Source of the DNA: Terrimonas pollutisoli
Lineage (GTDB): Bacteria; Bacteroidota; Bacteroidia; Chitinophagales; Chitinophagaceae
NCBI RefSeq assembly: GCF_029360765.1
Contig: NZ_JARKNA010000001.1
Span: forward strand, 248,001 to 312,000
Direction of reading: 5' to 3'
DNA length: 64,000 nt
In this document: positions 8,365-20,000 of the stretch, piece by piece
Position numbering within the stretch: position 1 is the stretch's first letter
Layout: every line of letters begins with the position of its first letter
Made by a program: the position numbers and the translations under genes
Notes under the pieces: model-generated
What the model was told of the DNA's origin: nothing
Databases searched by the model: none
The model's input: only the letters and a program-made list of their open reading frames with translations

Positions 8365-9381
8365 ATGAAGACTTTAGTGTGTGTAAGACCTGGCAGGTTT
8401 GAATATGTTGCCGGCGAACAACCAGAACCGGAATCCGGGCAGGCCATTATAAAAATCAAAAGAATTGGTATTTGTGGAACTGATCTTCATGCTTTCGAAG
8501 GAACTCAGCCATATTTTGAATATCCACGCATTTTAGGTCATGAGCTTTCAGGCGAGCTCGTTGCAGTTGATAATGCTCCCGGTTTTGAAATTGGTGAAGC
8601 GGTTACATTCATTCCATATTTCTATTGTGGAAAGTGCATTGCCTGTAAGTCAGGAAAAGAAAATGCCTGCGTTAATATAAAGGTCTGTGGTGTTCATCAG
8701 CATGGAGGCATGGTGGAATATCTTTCTGTTCCTTCTTATTCTTTAATTCATGGTGAAGGATTAAGCTTTGACGAACTGGCGCTTGTGGAACCCTTGGCCA
8801 TCGGAGCACATGGTGTGAGAAGAGCAGCTGTAACAAAAGATGAATTTGTTTTAGTGATTGGTGCTGGCCCCATTGGATTGGGAACAATGGAATTTGCACG
8901 TATTGCCGGAGGCAAAGTAATTGCGCTCGATATCAATAATGAACGTTTGAAGTTTTGTAAAGAACGAGTGAAAGTTGAGCATGCAATTAATGCAATGGAC
9001 GCTGATGTTGTGCAACAATTAAAAACAATCACAAACGGTGATATGCCAACAGTTGTAATTGATGCAACCGGAAATTTAAAAGCCATCAATAATGCATTTC
9101 AATACATGGCACATGGAGCCAGGTATGTTTTGATTGGACTGCAGAAAGGAGAGATATGTTTCAGTCATCCGGAATTTCATAAACGGGAAGCAACGCTCAT
9201 GAGCAGCAGGAATGCAACGAGAGGAGATTTTGAACATGTGATTGAATGTATGAAAAGAAAAGAAGTTGATCCCACCACTTACATTACCCATCGTGTTTTC
9301 TTTGAGCAGGTGAAAGATGAATTTGAAGGCTGGCTCAATCCTGCGAATGCTGTGATCAAAGCAATGGTTGAAATGTCTTGA
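8365..9381 (+). CDS. zinc-dependent medium-chain alcohol dehydrogenase
   Basis: A 338-residue MDR/zinc alcohol dehydrogenase. Catalytic zinc ligands are in GICGTDLHAFEG and GHELSGE, the structural zinc cysteines in CGKCIACKSGKENAC, and the NAD-binding Rossmann motif in VIGAGPIGLG. I use the ATG at 8365, preceded by AAGGAAG, rather than 8305, because it begins directly with the family's N-terminus (MKTLVCVRPG) and leaves a 32 bp gap after the aldo/keto reductase. In oxidative fucose pathways an enzyme of this type acts after L-fuconate dehydration on a 2-keto-3-deoxy acid; that role here is inferred from neighbours only. Confidence 0.88.
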   Translation: MKTLVCVRPGRFEYVAGEQPEPESGQAIIKIKRIGICGTDLHAFEGTQPYFEYPRILGHELSGELVAVDNAPGFEIGEAVTFIPYFYCGKCIACKSGKENACVNIKVCGVHQHGGMVEYLSVPSYSLIHGEGLSFDELALVEPLAIGAHGVRRAAVTKDEFVLVIGAGPIGLGTMEFARIAGGKVIALDINNERLKFCKERVKVEHAINAMDADVVQQLKTITNGDMPTVVIDATGNLKAINNAFQYMAHGARYVLIGLQKGEICFSHPEFHKREATLMSSRNATRGDFEHVIECMKRKEVDPTTYITHRVFFEQVKDEFEGWLNPANAVIKAMVEMS

Positions 9382-9421
9382 CCAATCCGAATAATTATTC
9401 ATTATAATAAAACTGCATAAA

Positions 9422-9757
9422 ATGAAAAGATACTGTTTGGCTGTTGACTTAGTTGACGATCAGGAATTAATTGCTGAATACGAAAACCGACACAAGAAAG
9501 AAAATGCATGGCCAGTAATTACAGAAAGTATTACTGATTCAGGTATCAGCAACATGGAAATTTATAGAACAGGTAACCGTTTGTTCATGATCATGGAAAC
9601 CGATGACAGTTTCAGTTTCGAACGTAAAGCAGCTATGGATGAAGCCAATCCTAAAGTGCAGGAGTGGGAACAATTAATGTGGAAGTTTCAACAACCATTA
9701 TCATGGGCAAAGAATGGAGAGAAGTGGATATTGATGGATAAGATTTTTCAATTGTAA
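9422..9757 (+). CDS. L-rhamnose/L-fucose-type mutarotase (RhaM fold)
   Basis: A 111-residue protein of the L-rhamnose mutarotase family (PF05336). It starts MKRYCLAVDLVDD and keeps the ferredoxin-like layout with the conserved Tyr-Glu, His (ENRHKKENAWP) and the NMEIYRTGNRLFMIME strand pair. Mutarotases interconvert alpha and beta anomers, supplying the form taken by the dehydrogenase. The position between the dehydrogenases and a GH29 fucosidase suggests 6-deoxy-L-galactose (fucose) rather than rhamnose as the real substrate. It sits 40 bp after the zinc dehydrogenase and 52 bp before the fucosidase, which fits one operon. Confidence 0.88.
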   Translation: MKRYCLAVDLVDDQELIAEYENRHKKENAWPVITESITDSGISNMEIYRTGNRLFMIMETDDSFSFERKAAMDEANPKVQEWEQLMWKFQQPLSWAKNGEKWILMDKIFQL

Positions 9758-9809
9758 TTACAACACTGGTAATATCAACACGCATTTATAAAACATACAA
9801 CTTGCAAAT

Positions 9810-11495
9810 ATGAAAAGAAGAACATTGATCAAAGGAATGGCCGCTACTTTGCCATCTTTATGGTTATCACAGGCATTGGGTAATAATTTATTTGATGAGT
9901 CTTATGCAGGCGAGTCGATTGCAAAAGGACCATTCAAACCCACGTGGGAATCGTTACAGAACTATAAAACACCCGGATGGTTTCGTGATGCAAAGTTTGG
10001 TATGTGGGCGCACTGGGGACCGCAATGTGAACCGGAACATGGCGATTGGTATGCCCGTGGTATGTATGAAGAAGGGAGTGATCATTACAAATACCATCTT
10101 GAAAAATATGGGCATCCTTCAAAATTTGGATTTAAAGATGTGATCAACGAATGGAAAGCACAGAATTGGAACCCTGAAGAATTAGTGAGTTTGTATAAAA
10201 ATGCGGGTGCACAATATTTCATGGCCATGGCCAATCACCACGACAACTTTGATCTGTACGATAGTAAGTATCAGAAACAATGGAACTCGACTAAGATCGG
10301 CCCAAAGAAAGATTTGATTGACGGTTGGGCAAAAGCAGCAAGGAACAATGGACTTCCCTTTGGCGTGAGTGTTCATGCATCACACGCATGGATCTGGTAT
10401 GAGTTGGCGCAAGCTGCAGATAAAACCGGTCAATATGCAGGCATCCCTTATGATGGAAAACTTACAAAAGCAGATGGCAAAGCCCGCCTGAATGACGCAG
10501 TCGGGCAGGGAAAATGGTGGGAAGGATTGGACCCGCAGGAATTATATGCACAAAATCATCCGTTGAGCCCCGGCGGTTTAAAGGGTAATTTCACCGAGCA
10601 ATGGGATTGGGGCAATGGTACGTATCCGCCCAGCAAAGCATACATCGGAAAGTTTTATAACCGCACTATAGACCTTATCAACAAATACAATCCTGATGTT
10701 GTTTATTTCGATGATGATCAACTTCCGTTCTGGCCTGTTAGTGATGCAGGCTTACGCATTGCTGCACATTTGTATAACAAGAGCATTAAAGAACATGGAG
10801 AACTTCGTGCAGTGCTCAATGGAAAAATGTTAAATGAAAGTCAGCGTAAAGCTATGGTTTGGGATATTGAAAGAGGACAGGCAAACGAAATTCAACCATT
10901 GCCATGGCAAACCGATACCTGCATTGGAGGCTGGCATTATGCCCGTGGAATTTATGACCGCAACAGTTACAAAACAGCAAAGACGGTTATTCATAGTTTA
11001 GTTGATATTGTAAGTAAGAATGGCAATTTAATGTTGAACATACCTGTTCGTGCTGATGGGACCATCGATGAAAAAGAAAGAAAGATCGTTGAACAAATAG
11101 GTACATGGATGAAAGCAAACAGCGAAAGCATTTATGGTACAAGACCATGGAAAATATTTGGTGAAGGACCTGCACAGGAAGCGTCGGCAAAACTTAGCAA
11201 TCAGGGTTTTAACGAAGGGAAAGGAAAACCATTTACGCATGAAGATATTCGCTTTAATGTGAAAGGCGATGTGCTTTATGCTACTGCAATGGGTTGGCCG
11301 CAAGATGGGAAACTTACTATAAAAAGTCTGGGAAAGAACAGCCCCCATTTTACCAAAGAAATTCAAAAAGTAGAGTGGTTGCCAACTAAACAATCATTGA
11401 CATTTGAAAGAAATGAAAATGCATTGATGGTTTCTTTACCTGAAAAAACTTCTGATGAATTGACGTATGCAAATGTGATAAGGATTCTTTCATAG
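9810..11495 (+). CDS. GH29 alpha-L-fucosidase, Tat-type signal, with in-frame palindrome insert
   Basis: A 561-residue alpha-L-fucosidase. The N-terminus MKRRTLIKGMAATLPSLWLS has twin arginines and looks like a Tat signal. GH29 marks are FGMWAHWGPQ, the MAMANHHDNFDLY strand and the candidate nucleophile Asp301 in PDVVYFDDDQLPFW. It probably frees terminal alpha-1,2-fucose from xyloglucan side chains in the periplasm, feeding the dehydrogenases encoded just upstream. A close paralogue lies at 32147-33787. Compared with it, this copy has nine extra residues (225-233, ARLNDAVGQ) made by a GC-rich palindrome at 10482-10508. The convergent AraC gene lies downstream. Confidence 0.93.
   Translation: MKRRTLIKGMAATLPSLWLSQALGNNLFDESYAGESIAKGPFKPTWESLQNYKTPGWFRDAKFGMWAHWGPQCEPEHGDWYARGMYEEGSDHYKYHLEKYGHPSKFGFKDVINEWKAQNWNPEELVSLYKNAGAQYFMAMANHHDNFDLYDSKYQKQWNSTKIGPKKDLIDGWAKAARNNGLPFGVSVHASHAWIWYELAQAADKTGQYAGIPYDGKLTKADGKARLNDAVGQGKWWEGLDPQELYAQNHPLSPGGLKGNFTEQWDWGNGTYPPSKAYIGKFYNRTIDLINKYNPDVVYFDDDQLPFWPVSDAGLRIAAHLYNKSIKEHGELRAVLNGKMLNESQRKAMVWDIERGQANEIQPLPWQTDTCIGGWHYARGIYDRNSYKTAKTVIHSLVDIVSKNGNLMLNIPVRADGTIDEKERKIVEQIGTWMKANSESIYGTRPWKIFGEGPAQEASAKLSNQGFNEGKGKPFTHEDIRFNVKGDVLYATAMGWPQDGKLTIKSLGKNSPHFTKEIQKVEWLPTKQSLTFERNENALMVSLPEKTSDELTYANVIRILS
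10482..10508 (+). repeat. 27 bp palindromic insert inside the GH29 gene
   Basis: Arms GCCCG (10482-10486) and CGGGC (10502-10506) flank CCTGAATGACGCAGT. The 27 bp are absent from the paralogous gene, where ADGK is followed directly by GTWWEGL. Here ADGK continues ARLNDAVGQ and then GKWWEGL. The insert keeps the frame. Confidence 0.75.
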
Positions 11496-11639
11496 TAAGT
11501 TGATGTTGCTTTAATTGCCCAGGATAGAATCATTAAAGTTGTCTCCTGATCATTTAGGCGGTTATATCCCCGTTATTTCGTTTTTCCAAAATATAGCAAG
11601 TAAATGAAAAAGTTATCCGGCATCGCTCCAATGAAGTCA

Positions 11640-12527
11640 TCATGCGTTCGTTGATCGTTGCGCCTTGCGATACTGATTGGGCGTGGTTCCCGTCAATTTC
11701 TTAAATACTTTTGAAAAATAGGGGAGACTCTCAAATCCTGTAGCCTCGGCAATTTCCGTATATGGCATAAGAGTAGTCGTTATCAGGTATTGCGCTCGTT
11801 CAATTCTTTTCTGATGAATATATATCAGGGGTCGATCGCCAGTGTACCCGGCAAATTGCCTCGAAAAATAATCCGGATGTTGGTTGGCCCGTTGAGCCAG
11901 TTGAGCTACTGTTAATGGCTCCCGGAGGTTAAGCTGAATAAAAGATATTGCTTCCAAAATTTTTGATGGGATGGCGACAGGCGTTTTATTTTCAAACTGG
12001 ACACTATCGACAAAGCGGGCGATCAGTTGCAATAGTATACCCTGCGTTTCGAGATAATTGGCCATATTTTGGCTGTTGTTTAGTTCTTCATATTCCTTAT
12101 AATAAATATTCTTCTCGTATACCTTTGGATTATCTGAACGATTAATACCTCTTCCGGGATTGATTTGCAATAGTCTTTTTACATTGGCAATGTCAGTGCC
12201 GGTTGCTTTGACCTGGATTAATGTCCGGTTGTTATGAAAAAGGGATATGCCGTTGGGTGAATCTTCGAAAAAATGAATAAAATATTGGCCCAGGTATACC
12301 GGGCATTTCATAGTACAAACAGTGAAACTCGGAATAATATAAAGATGCCCTGGTCTGAGGATTAGTTTTTTCCCTTGACCGGAGATGTATCCTTCTCCTT
12401 CATCAATCAGGTAAATGCGGTAATATGGACTCAACACATTAGAATAATTCCAGTGTGTATCAAGCTTTGCATAATTTATATGCAGAAGAGAAAAGCTGTG
12501 TTTTAATAGTCGCCTGTTCATATACAA
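11640..12527 (-). CDS. AraC-family transcriptional regulator
   Basis: A 295-residue cytoplasmic regulator. Residues 1-150 form an AraC-type cupin ligand-binding domain (LDTHWNYSNVLSPYYRIYLI, then KLILRPGHLYIIP). Residues about 190-290 carry two helix-turn-helix units, seen in LTVAQLAQRANQHPDYFSRQF and YTEIAEATGFESLPYFSKVFKK. It is the only clear regulator on the minus strand and is convergent with the fucosidase operon and divergent from the esterase gene. It could control either, with a sugar such as fucose as ligand. A broken copy lies at 6845-6989 on the other side of the operon. The inducer is not known. Confidence 0.92.
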   Translation of the reverse strand: MYMNRRLLKHSFSLLHINYAKLDTHWNYSNVLSPYYRIYLIDEGEGYISGQGKKLILRPGHLYIIPSFTVCTMKCPVYLGQYFIHFFEDSPNGISLFHNNRTLIQVKATGTDIANVKRLLQINPGRGINRSDNPKVYEKNIYYKEYEELNNSQNMANYLETQGILLQLIARFVDSVQFENKTPVAIPSKILEAISFIQLNLREPLTVAQLAQRANQHPDYFSRQFAGYTGDRPLIYIHQKRIERAQYLITTTLMPYTEIAEATGFESLPYFSKVFKKLTGTTPNQYRKAQRSTNA

Positions 12528-15105
<2,578 letters not shown>

Positions 15106-15134
15106 ATCATCACTCTTAGAAACAAAAATATTTT

Positions 15135-16679
15135 ATGCGATTCAATCTTTTTAAGCTTGCTGTTTTCATTCCAATATGCACATTTGCGCAAACCCAGGTT
15201 ACTATAGATGCTGCGAAGGCAAAAGAAACGATCAGTAAACACATTTACGGGCATTTTGCCGAACATTTGGGCCATTGTATATACGGTGGCTTATATGTAG
15301 GCGATACCAATAAAACCATTCCGCATAAGGATGGCGTAAGACTGGATGTAATCGAGGCATTAAAAAAATTAAAAGTCCCGGTGCTGCGCTGGCCCGGCGG
15401 TTGCTTCGCCGATACCTATCATTGGAAAGATGGTGTTGGTCCTAAAAAGCAACGTCCTTCCATGCTTAATATCTGGTGGGGCAATGTGAAAGAAGATAAC
15501 AGTTTTGGCACAAATGAATTTTTGAATATGTGCGAATTGCTCGGCGCTGAACCTTATTTGAGTGGTAATGTAGGCAGTGGTACTCCACAGGAATTAGCCG
15601 ATTGGGTAAAATATACGACACATCCTAATGGCAGCAGCCCCATGCCAGATCTGCGGGAAGCAAATGGACGACCGAATCCATGGAAAGTACAATTCTGGGG
15701 GCTGGGCAATGAAGCCTGGGGTTGCGGTGGCAATATGAAAGTGGAATACTATGCCAACGTCTATCGCCAGTATGCCACCTTCATGAGCAACGGGAGCCGC
15801 GATTATCAACTATACCGCATTGCATCCGGCGCATCGGATGATGATTATCACTGGACAGAAGTATTGATGAAAGAATTGCCCGCTGGTATGTTTGATGCGT
15901 TGGGCTTGCATCACTATGCAGTTATTGACTGGAACAAAAAAGGATCGGCGACCAACTTTACAGAGCAACAATATTTTACTACGATGAAAAGAGCGTTGCT
16001 GATGGAAGAACTGGTTACGAAGCATAGCGCTATTATGGATAAATATGACCCGCAAAAGAAAAAATCATTGGCGGTGGATGAATGGGGCGGGTGGTATGAT
16101 GTGGAACCCGGCACCAATGGCGCTTTTTTATACCAGCAAAATACGATGCGTGATGCGATGATCGCTGGCGCCACCTTAAACATCTTCAACAATCATTGCG
16201 ACCGGGTCAAGATGGCCAACCTGGCTCAAATTGTGAATGTATTACAGGCCGTCATTCTTACTAAGGAAGAAAAATTAATTCTTACTCCTACCTATCATGT
16301 AATGGAAATGTACAACGTGCACCAGGATGCGATGATGTTGCCATTGAAGGTAACAACCAACAATTACCAGGTGGGTAATGAGAAACTACCCGCTGTTTCT
16401 GCTTCGGCGTCTAAGGATAAAAATGGACTGACGCATATTTCACTGGTAAATATTGACGCCCATAAAGCACAGGAGATTACCATCAACGTTAATGGTGCGG
16501 CTTATAAAACAGTTACCGGCAGAATTTTAACCTCGGATAAATTACAGAACTATAACAGTTTTGAAAACCCGGACAAAATAAAACCTGCAAGCTTTGCAGG
16601 CGCCAGCTTAACCAGTTCAACATTGCGTGTGAAAGTTCCGCCGTTTTCGGTGGTGGTATTAGAATTAAAACAGGAATAG
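15135..16679 (+). CDS. GH51 alpha-L-arabinofuranosidase
   Basis: A 514-residue secreted enzyme (signal peptide 1-19, ending CTFAQ). GH51 motifs are HIYGHFAEHLGHCIYGG, VLRWPGGCFADTYHW, the acid/base Glu193 in WGLGNEAWGCGG and the nucleophile Glu316 in AVDEWGGWYD. The C-terminal beta-sandwich is present (ending FSVVVLELKQE), so the protein is full length. It would release alpha-L-arabinofuranose, a side chain in solanaceous-type xyloglucan or arabinoxylan. It shares a transcript with the CE1 protein upstream and is closed by a terminator about 100 bp downstream. Confidence 0.95.
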   Translation: MRFNLFKLAVFIPICTFAQTQVTIDAAKAKETISKHIYGHFAEHLGHCIYGGLYVGDTNKTIPHKDGVRLDVIEALKKLKVPVLRWPGGCFADTYHWKDGVGPKKQRPSMLNIWWGNVKEDNSFGTNEFLNMCELLGAEPYLSGNVGSGTPQELADWVKYTTHPNGSSPMPDLREANGRPNPWKVQFWGLGNEAWGCGGNMKVEYYANVYRQYATFMSNGSRDYQLYRIASGASDDDYHWTEVLMKELPAGMFDALGLHHYAVIDWNKKGSATNFTEQQYFTTMKRALLMEELVTKHSAIMDKYDPQKKKSLAVDEWGGWYDVEPGTNGAFLYQQNTMRDAMIAGATLNIFNNHCDRVKMANLAQIVNVLQAVILTKEEKLILTPTYHVMEMYNVHQDAMMLPLKVTTNNYQVGNEKLPAVSASASKDKNGLTHISLVNIDAHKAQEITINVNGAAYKTVTGRILTSDKLQNYNSFENPDKIKPASFAGASLTSSTLRVKVPPFSVVVLELKQE

Positions 16680-16775
16680 AATTAAGGAATAAATTTTATT
16701 TAGCTTTTCCATGGAATTTTCATCCCAATGAATTTATTCTTGCTGCAAAAGTTTTCGCCTGATAAGAAAAAAGAG

Positions 16776-16806
16776 AGGTTGCCTCAAAATAGGAGGCAGC
16801 CTTTTT
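16776..16806 (+). terminator. intrinsic terminator after GH51
   Basis: The 10 bp stem AGGTTGCCTC / GAGGCAGCCT (one G-T pair) has a 7-base loop and ends in TTTTT. It separates the esterase/GH51 unit from the sensor gene. Confidence 0.85.
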
Positions 16807-17057
16807 GATTTTACGGCGATTCAAAAATTAAAAACTTAGGACATTATACCTTGTACCGCACCTGGATGCCCTGTAAATGACCAGTTAACATGTACGGCCT
16901 TCCATTCCCCGTTTTACATTTTATATACTTGAGTTGAATTCCATTAGGAAAATTCGATAATCCCTCTCATTTTGTTAACTTATTCCGATTTTTGTGCGAA
17001 TATAAATCCGGGCACCTATGCTAAAGACTGCAAAATTTTTCCAAAGCTAAAATCGAT
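16807..17057. promoter_or_regulatory. upstream region of the hybrid sensor gene
   Basis: An AT-rich stretch with no reading frame lies between the GH51 terminator and the sensor gene (the whole gap is 16680-17057). It must hold the sensor's promoter. I could not fix a clear TTTG/TAnnTTTG pair, so no exact site is given. Confidence 0.4.
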
Positions 17058-20000
17058 TTGATGCGTTTCCCTGTTTGGATTGTGCTGGTATTACTTTCGC
17101 TTTCTGCTTTTGCTCAAAGTACTCAATATAATTTTTCCAGGTTAGACACCTATACAGGCCTTTCACATAACCAGGTCAGCGCCATACTGAAAGATTCGGA
17201 CGGCTTTGTATGGTTTGGTACTATGTCTGGCCTTAACCGCTATGATGGATATTCGAGCCGGGTATTTCGTAAAAATTACAATGACAGTTCATCGCTATTG
17301 GATAATAGCGTCCAGTCGCTTTATGAACTTCCCGATGGAAGGATGTGGTTGGTAACAAATGGGGGAGCCTGTATTTATAATTCACATTCAGAGAAATTTG
17401 ATGCTGATTATTATGGCTATCTGCAATCTCTCGGTTTGCCTTCGGGGCCAATAACCAATATTGCAAGAGGAAGCAACGGGAGATATTGGTTCCTTTACGA
17501 CAACGCTGATCTGTACTTGTATTCCGCTACAGATAAAAAGGCAAAATCTTTCAGGCAGCACTTCGGCTTGAATAGTTCTGGAAAAATTATTTCCATTAAA
17601 GAAACAAAGGATGGGAAATTATGGCTGCTCTATCAGAACGGATTTTTGCAGCAATACGATATAAATTTAAACAAGCTCATTTTCTCCAGCGCTGCATTGC
17701 AAAATTTGAACAAAGCAAATAATTCTTTTAATTTTTTTGTAGACAATGACGGAGACATCTGGCTCTGGGCCCTCAATAAGGGCGTTTTTCTTTTTCAGCC
17801 ACAGTATAATTCGATCAGGCAGTTTAATGAAAATTCATTTCCCTCAAGATTAACCACAAACCTTGTAACTCAAATCGTTCAGGATAACAACGGCTTGATT
17901 TGGGTGGCAACGGATCATGGAGGTATAAACCTTATTGACAAACGACACAACTTCAGCATTAGTTATCTTCTCAATGATCCCAAAGATCCAAGGAGCCTGA
18001 GTCAAAATAGCATAAGAGCAATGTACAAAGATGATAATGGAATTATCTGGCTGGGAACCTATAAACAGGGAGTGAATTATTTGAATAGTAATATTGTGCT
18101 TTTTCCGCTTTATCGTCACCAGGAGTCTAATGCAAAGAGTCTTCCTTACGACGATGTCAACCGGTTTGTTGAAGATAAATCCGGTAATATCTGGATTGGG
18201 ACCAATGGCGGAGGATTGATTTTTTTTGACAGGACACAAAATACATTTAAACAATACCTGCACGATCCAAACAACAAAAACAGCCTGAGCAATAATGTAA
18301 TCGTAAGCCTCTGGTTAGATCATGAGGGTATTCTTTGGATAGGAACCTATTTCGGCGGTCTTAACAGCTTCGATGGAAAGAAGTTCACACATTACAGGCA
18401 TAATGATAATGACTCTTTGAGCCTGTCGAATGATAATGTGTGGGAAATATTTGAAGACCGGGAGCAGAATTTATGGATCGGTACTTTGGGTAGCGGATTA
18501 GATCTTTATGATAGAAAGACAAACCACTTTAAACATTACCAAAACAAGGGAGGACCGCAAGATCCTTTGCCCTCCAATTATATTTCATCCATTCTGCAGG
18601 ATAAGAAAGGCAATTTATGGGTTGGCACATCCGGAGGAATTACCAGTTTTGAAAAAAATAAAGCCACCCGTGTCTTTTACCAGGCCAACAATGATAAAAA
18701 AAACAGTTTAAGCAACAATAATATAAACTGTATTACAGAAGACAGCAAGGGAAGAATCTGGGTAGGTACCCGGGAAGGTTTGAATTTGTTTAATGTGCAA
18801 ACAAAAGAATTTCAAACATTCACTACAGATGATGGGTTGCCCGATAATATGATATTAGATATTCTTGAAGACAATCATCAGACACTTTGGCTTTCTACAC
18901 CTAACGGATTATGTAATGCTATTCCGAAACAAAACAAAAACGGTTTTGTTTTTTCGATCATTATTTATGATGAGACAAACAATCTGCAGAACCGTGAATT
19001 CAATGACAATGCAGCGCTCAAAACACGGGCAAGCGAACTGATTTTCGGCGGTCCTTCGGGTTTTAATATTATTAATCCGGATAAAATTCTAAAACCTGTT
19101 TATCGCCCTAAAATTGTTTTTACCAGTTTGCAAATATTAAATAAAAGTGTAGAACCGGGAGAATTGATCAATAACCGTGTGCTGTTGCAACAATCATTAT
19201 CACGGCTTCAAAATATTGATCTGAAATATAAAGAAAATGTTTTTTCCATTGAGTTTGCTTCGCTGGATTTTGACCAGAGCAACCGCGATAAATATGCATA
19301 CATGCTGGAGGGATTTAATTCAGACTGGTTGTATGCAGATGGCAACCTGAGAAGAGCCACCTATACAAACCTTGACCCTGGCCATTATACGTTGAAAGTA
19401 AAAGTATTAAGTTATAACGGGGAGTGGAGTGAAGAAAAAGCGCTGCGTATAAATATTGCCCCTCCGTTTTGGCGAACCCCTATTGCATATATTATTTATG
19501 CATTGATCGCCACAGGATTATTTTTACTCGCCAGGCGCATTACATTAGAGAGGATACACATGCGCTTTGAAGTAAAGCAACAACGCAGGGAAGCAGAAAG
19601 AGCACATGCGCTGGAACAGTTAAAAACCAAATTCTTTACCAATGTAAGTCATGAATTCCGTACACCTTTAAGCCTGATCATTGCTCCGCTTGACAAGATT
19701 ATCAAGCAAAGCGCAGATGAAGAACAGAAAAAGCAATTAAACCTTGTGCAACGGAATGCCAAACGCTTATTGAACCTGGTAAATCAATTGCTCGATTTCA
19801 GGAAGATGGAAGTACAGGAAGTAAAATTGCATCCTTCAATTGGAGACATTGTCGGATTTAGTAAGGATATCAGTCACTCATTTATGGATATCGCCGAAAA
19901 GAAAAAGATTCAGTTTTCATTCTCATCTAACATTGACACTCTCGAAATTTTTTTTGACAAGGATAAGATTGAAAAGATTTTATTCAACCTGCTTTCAAAC

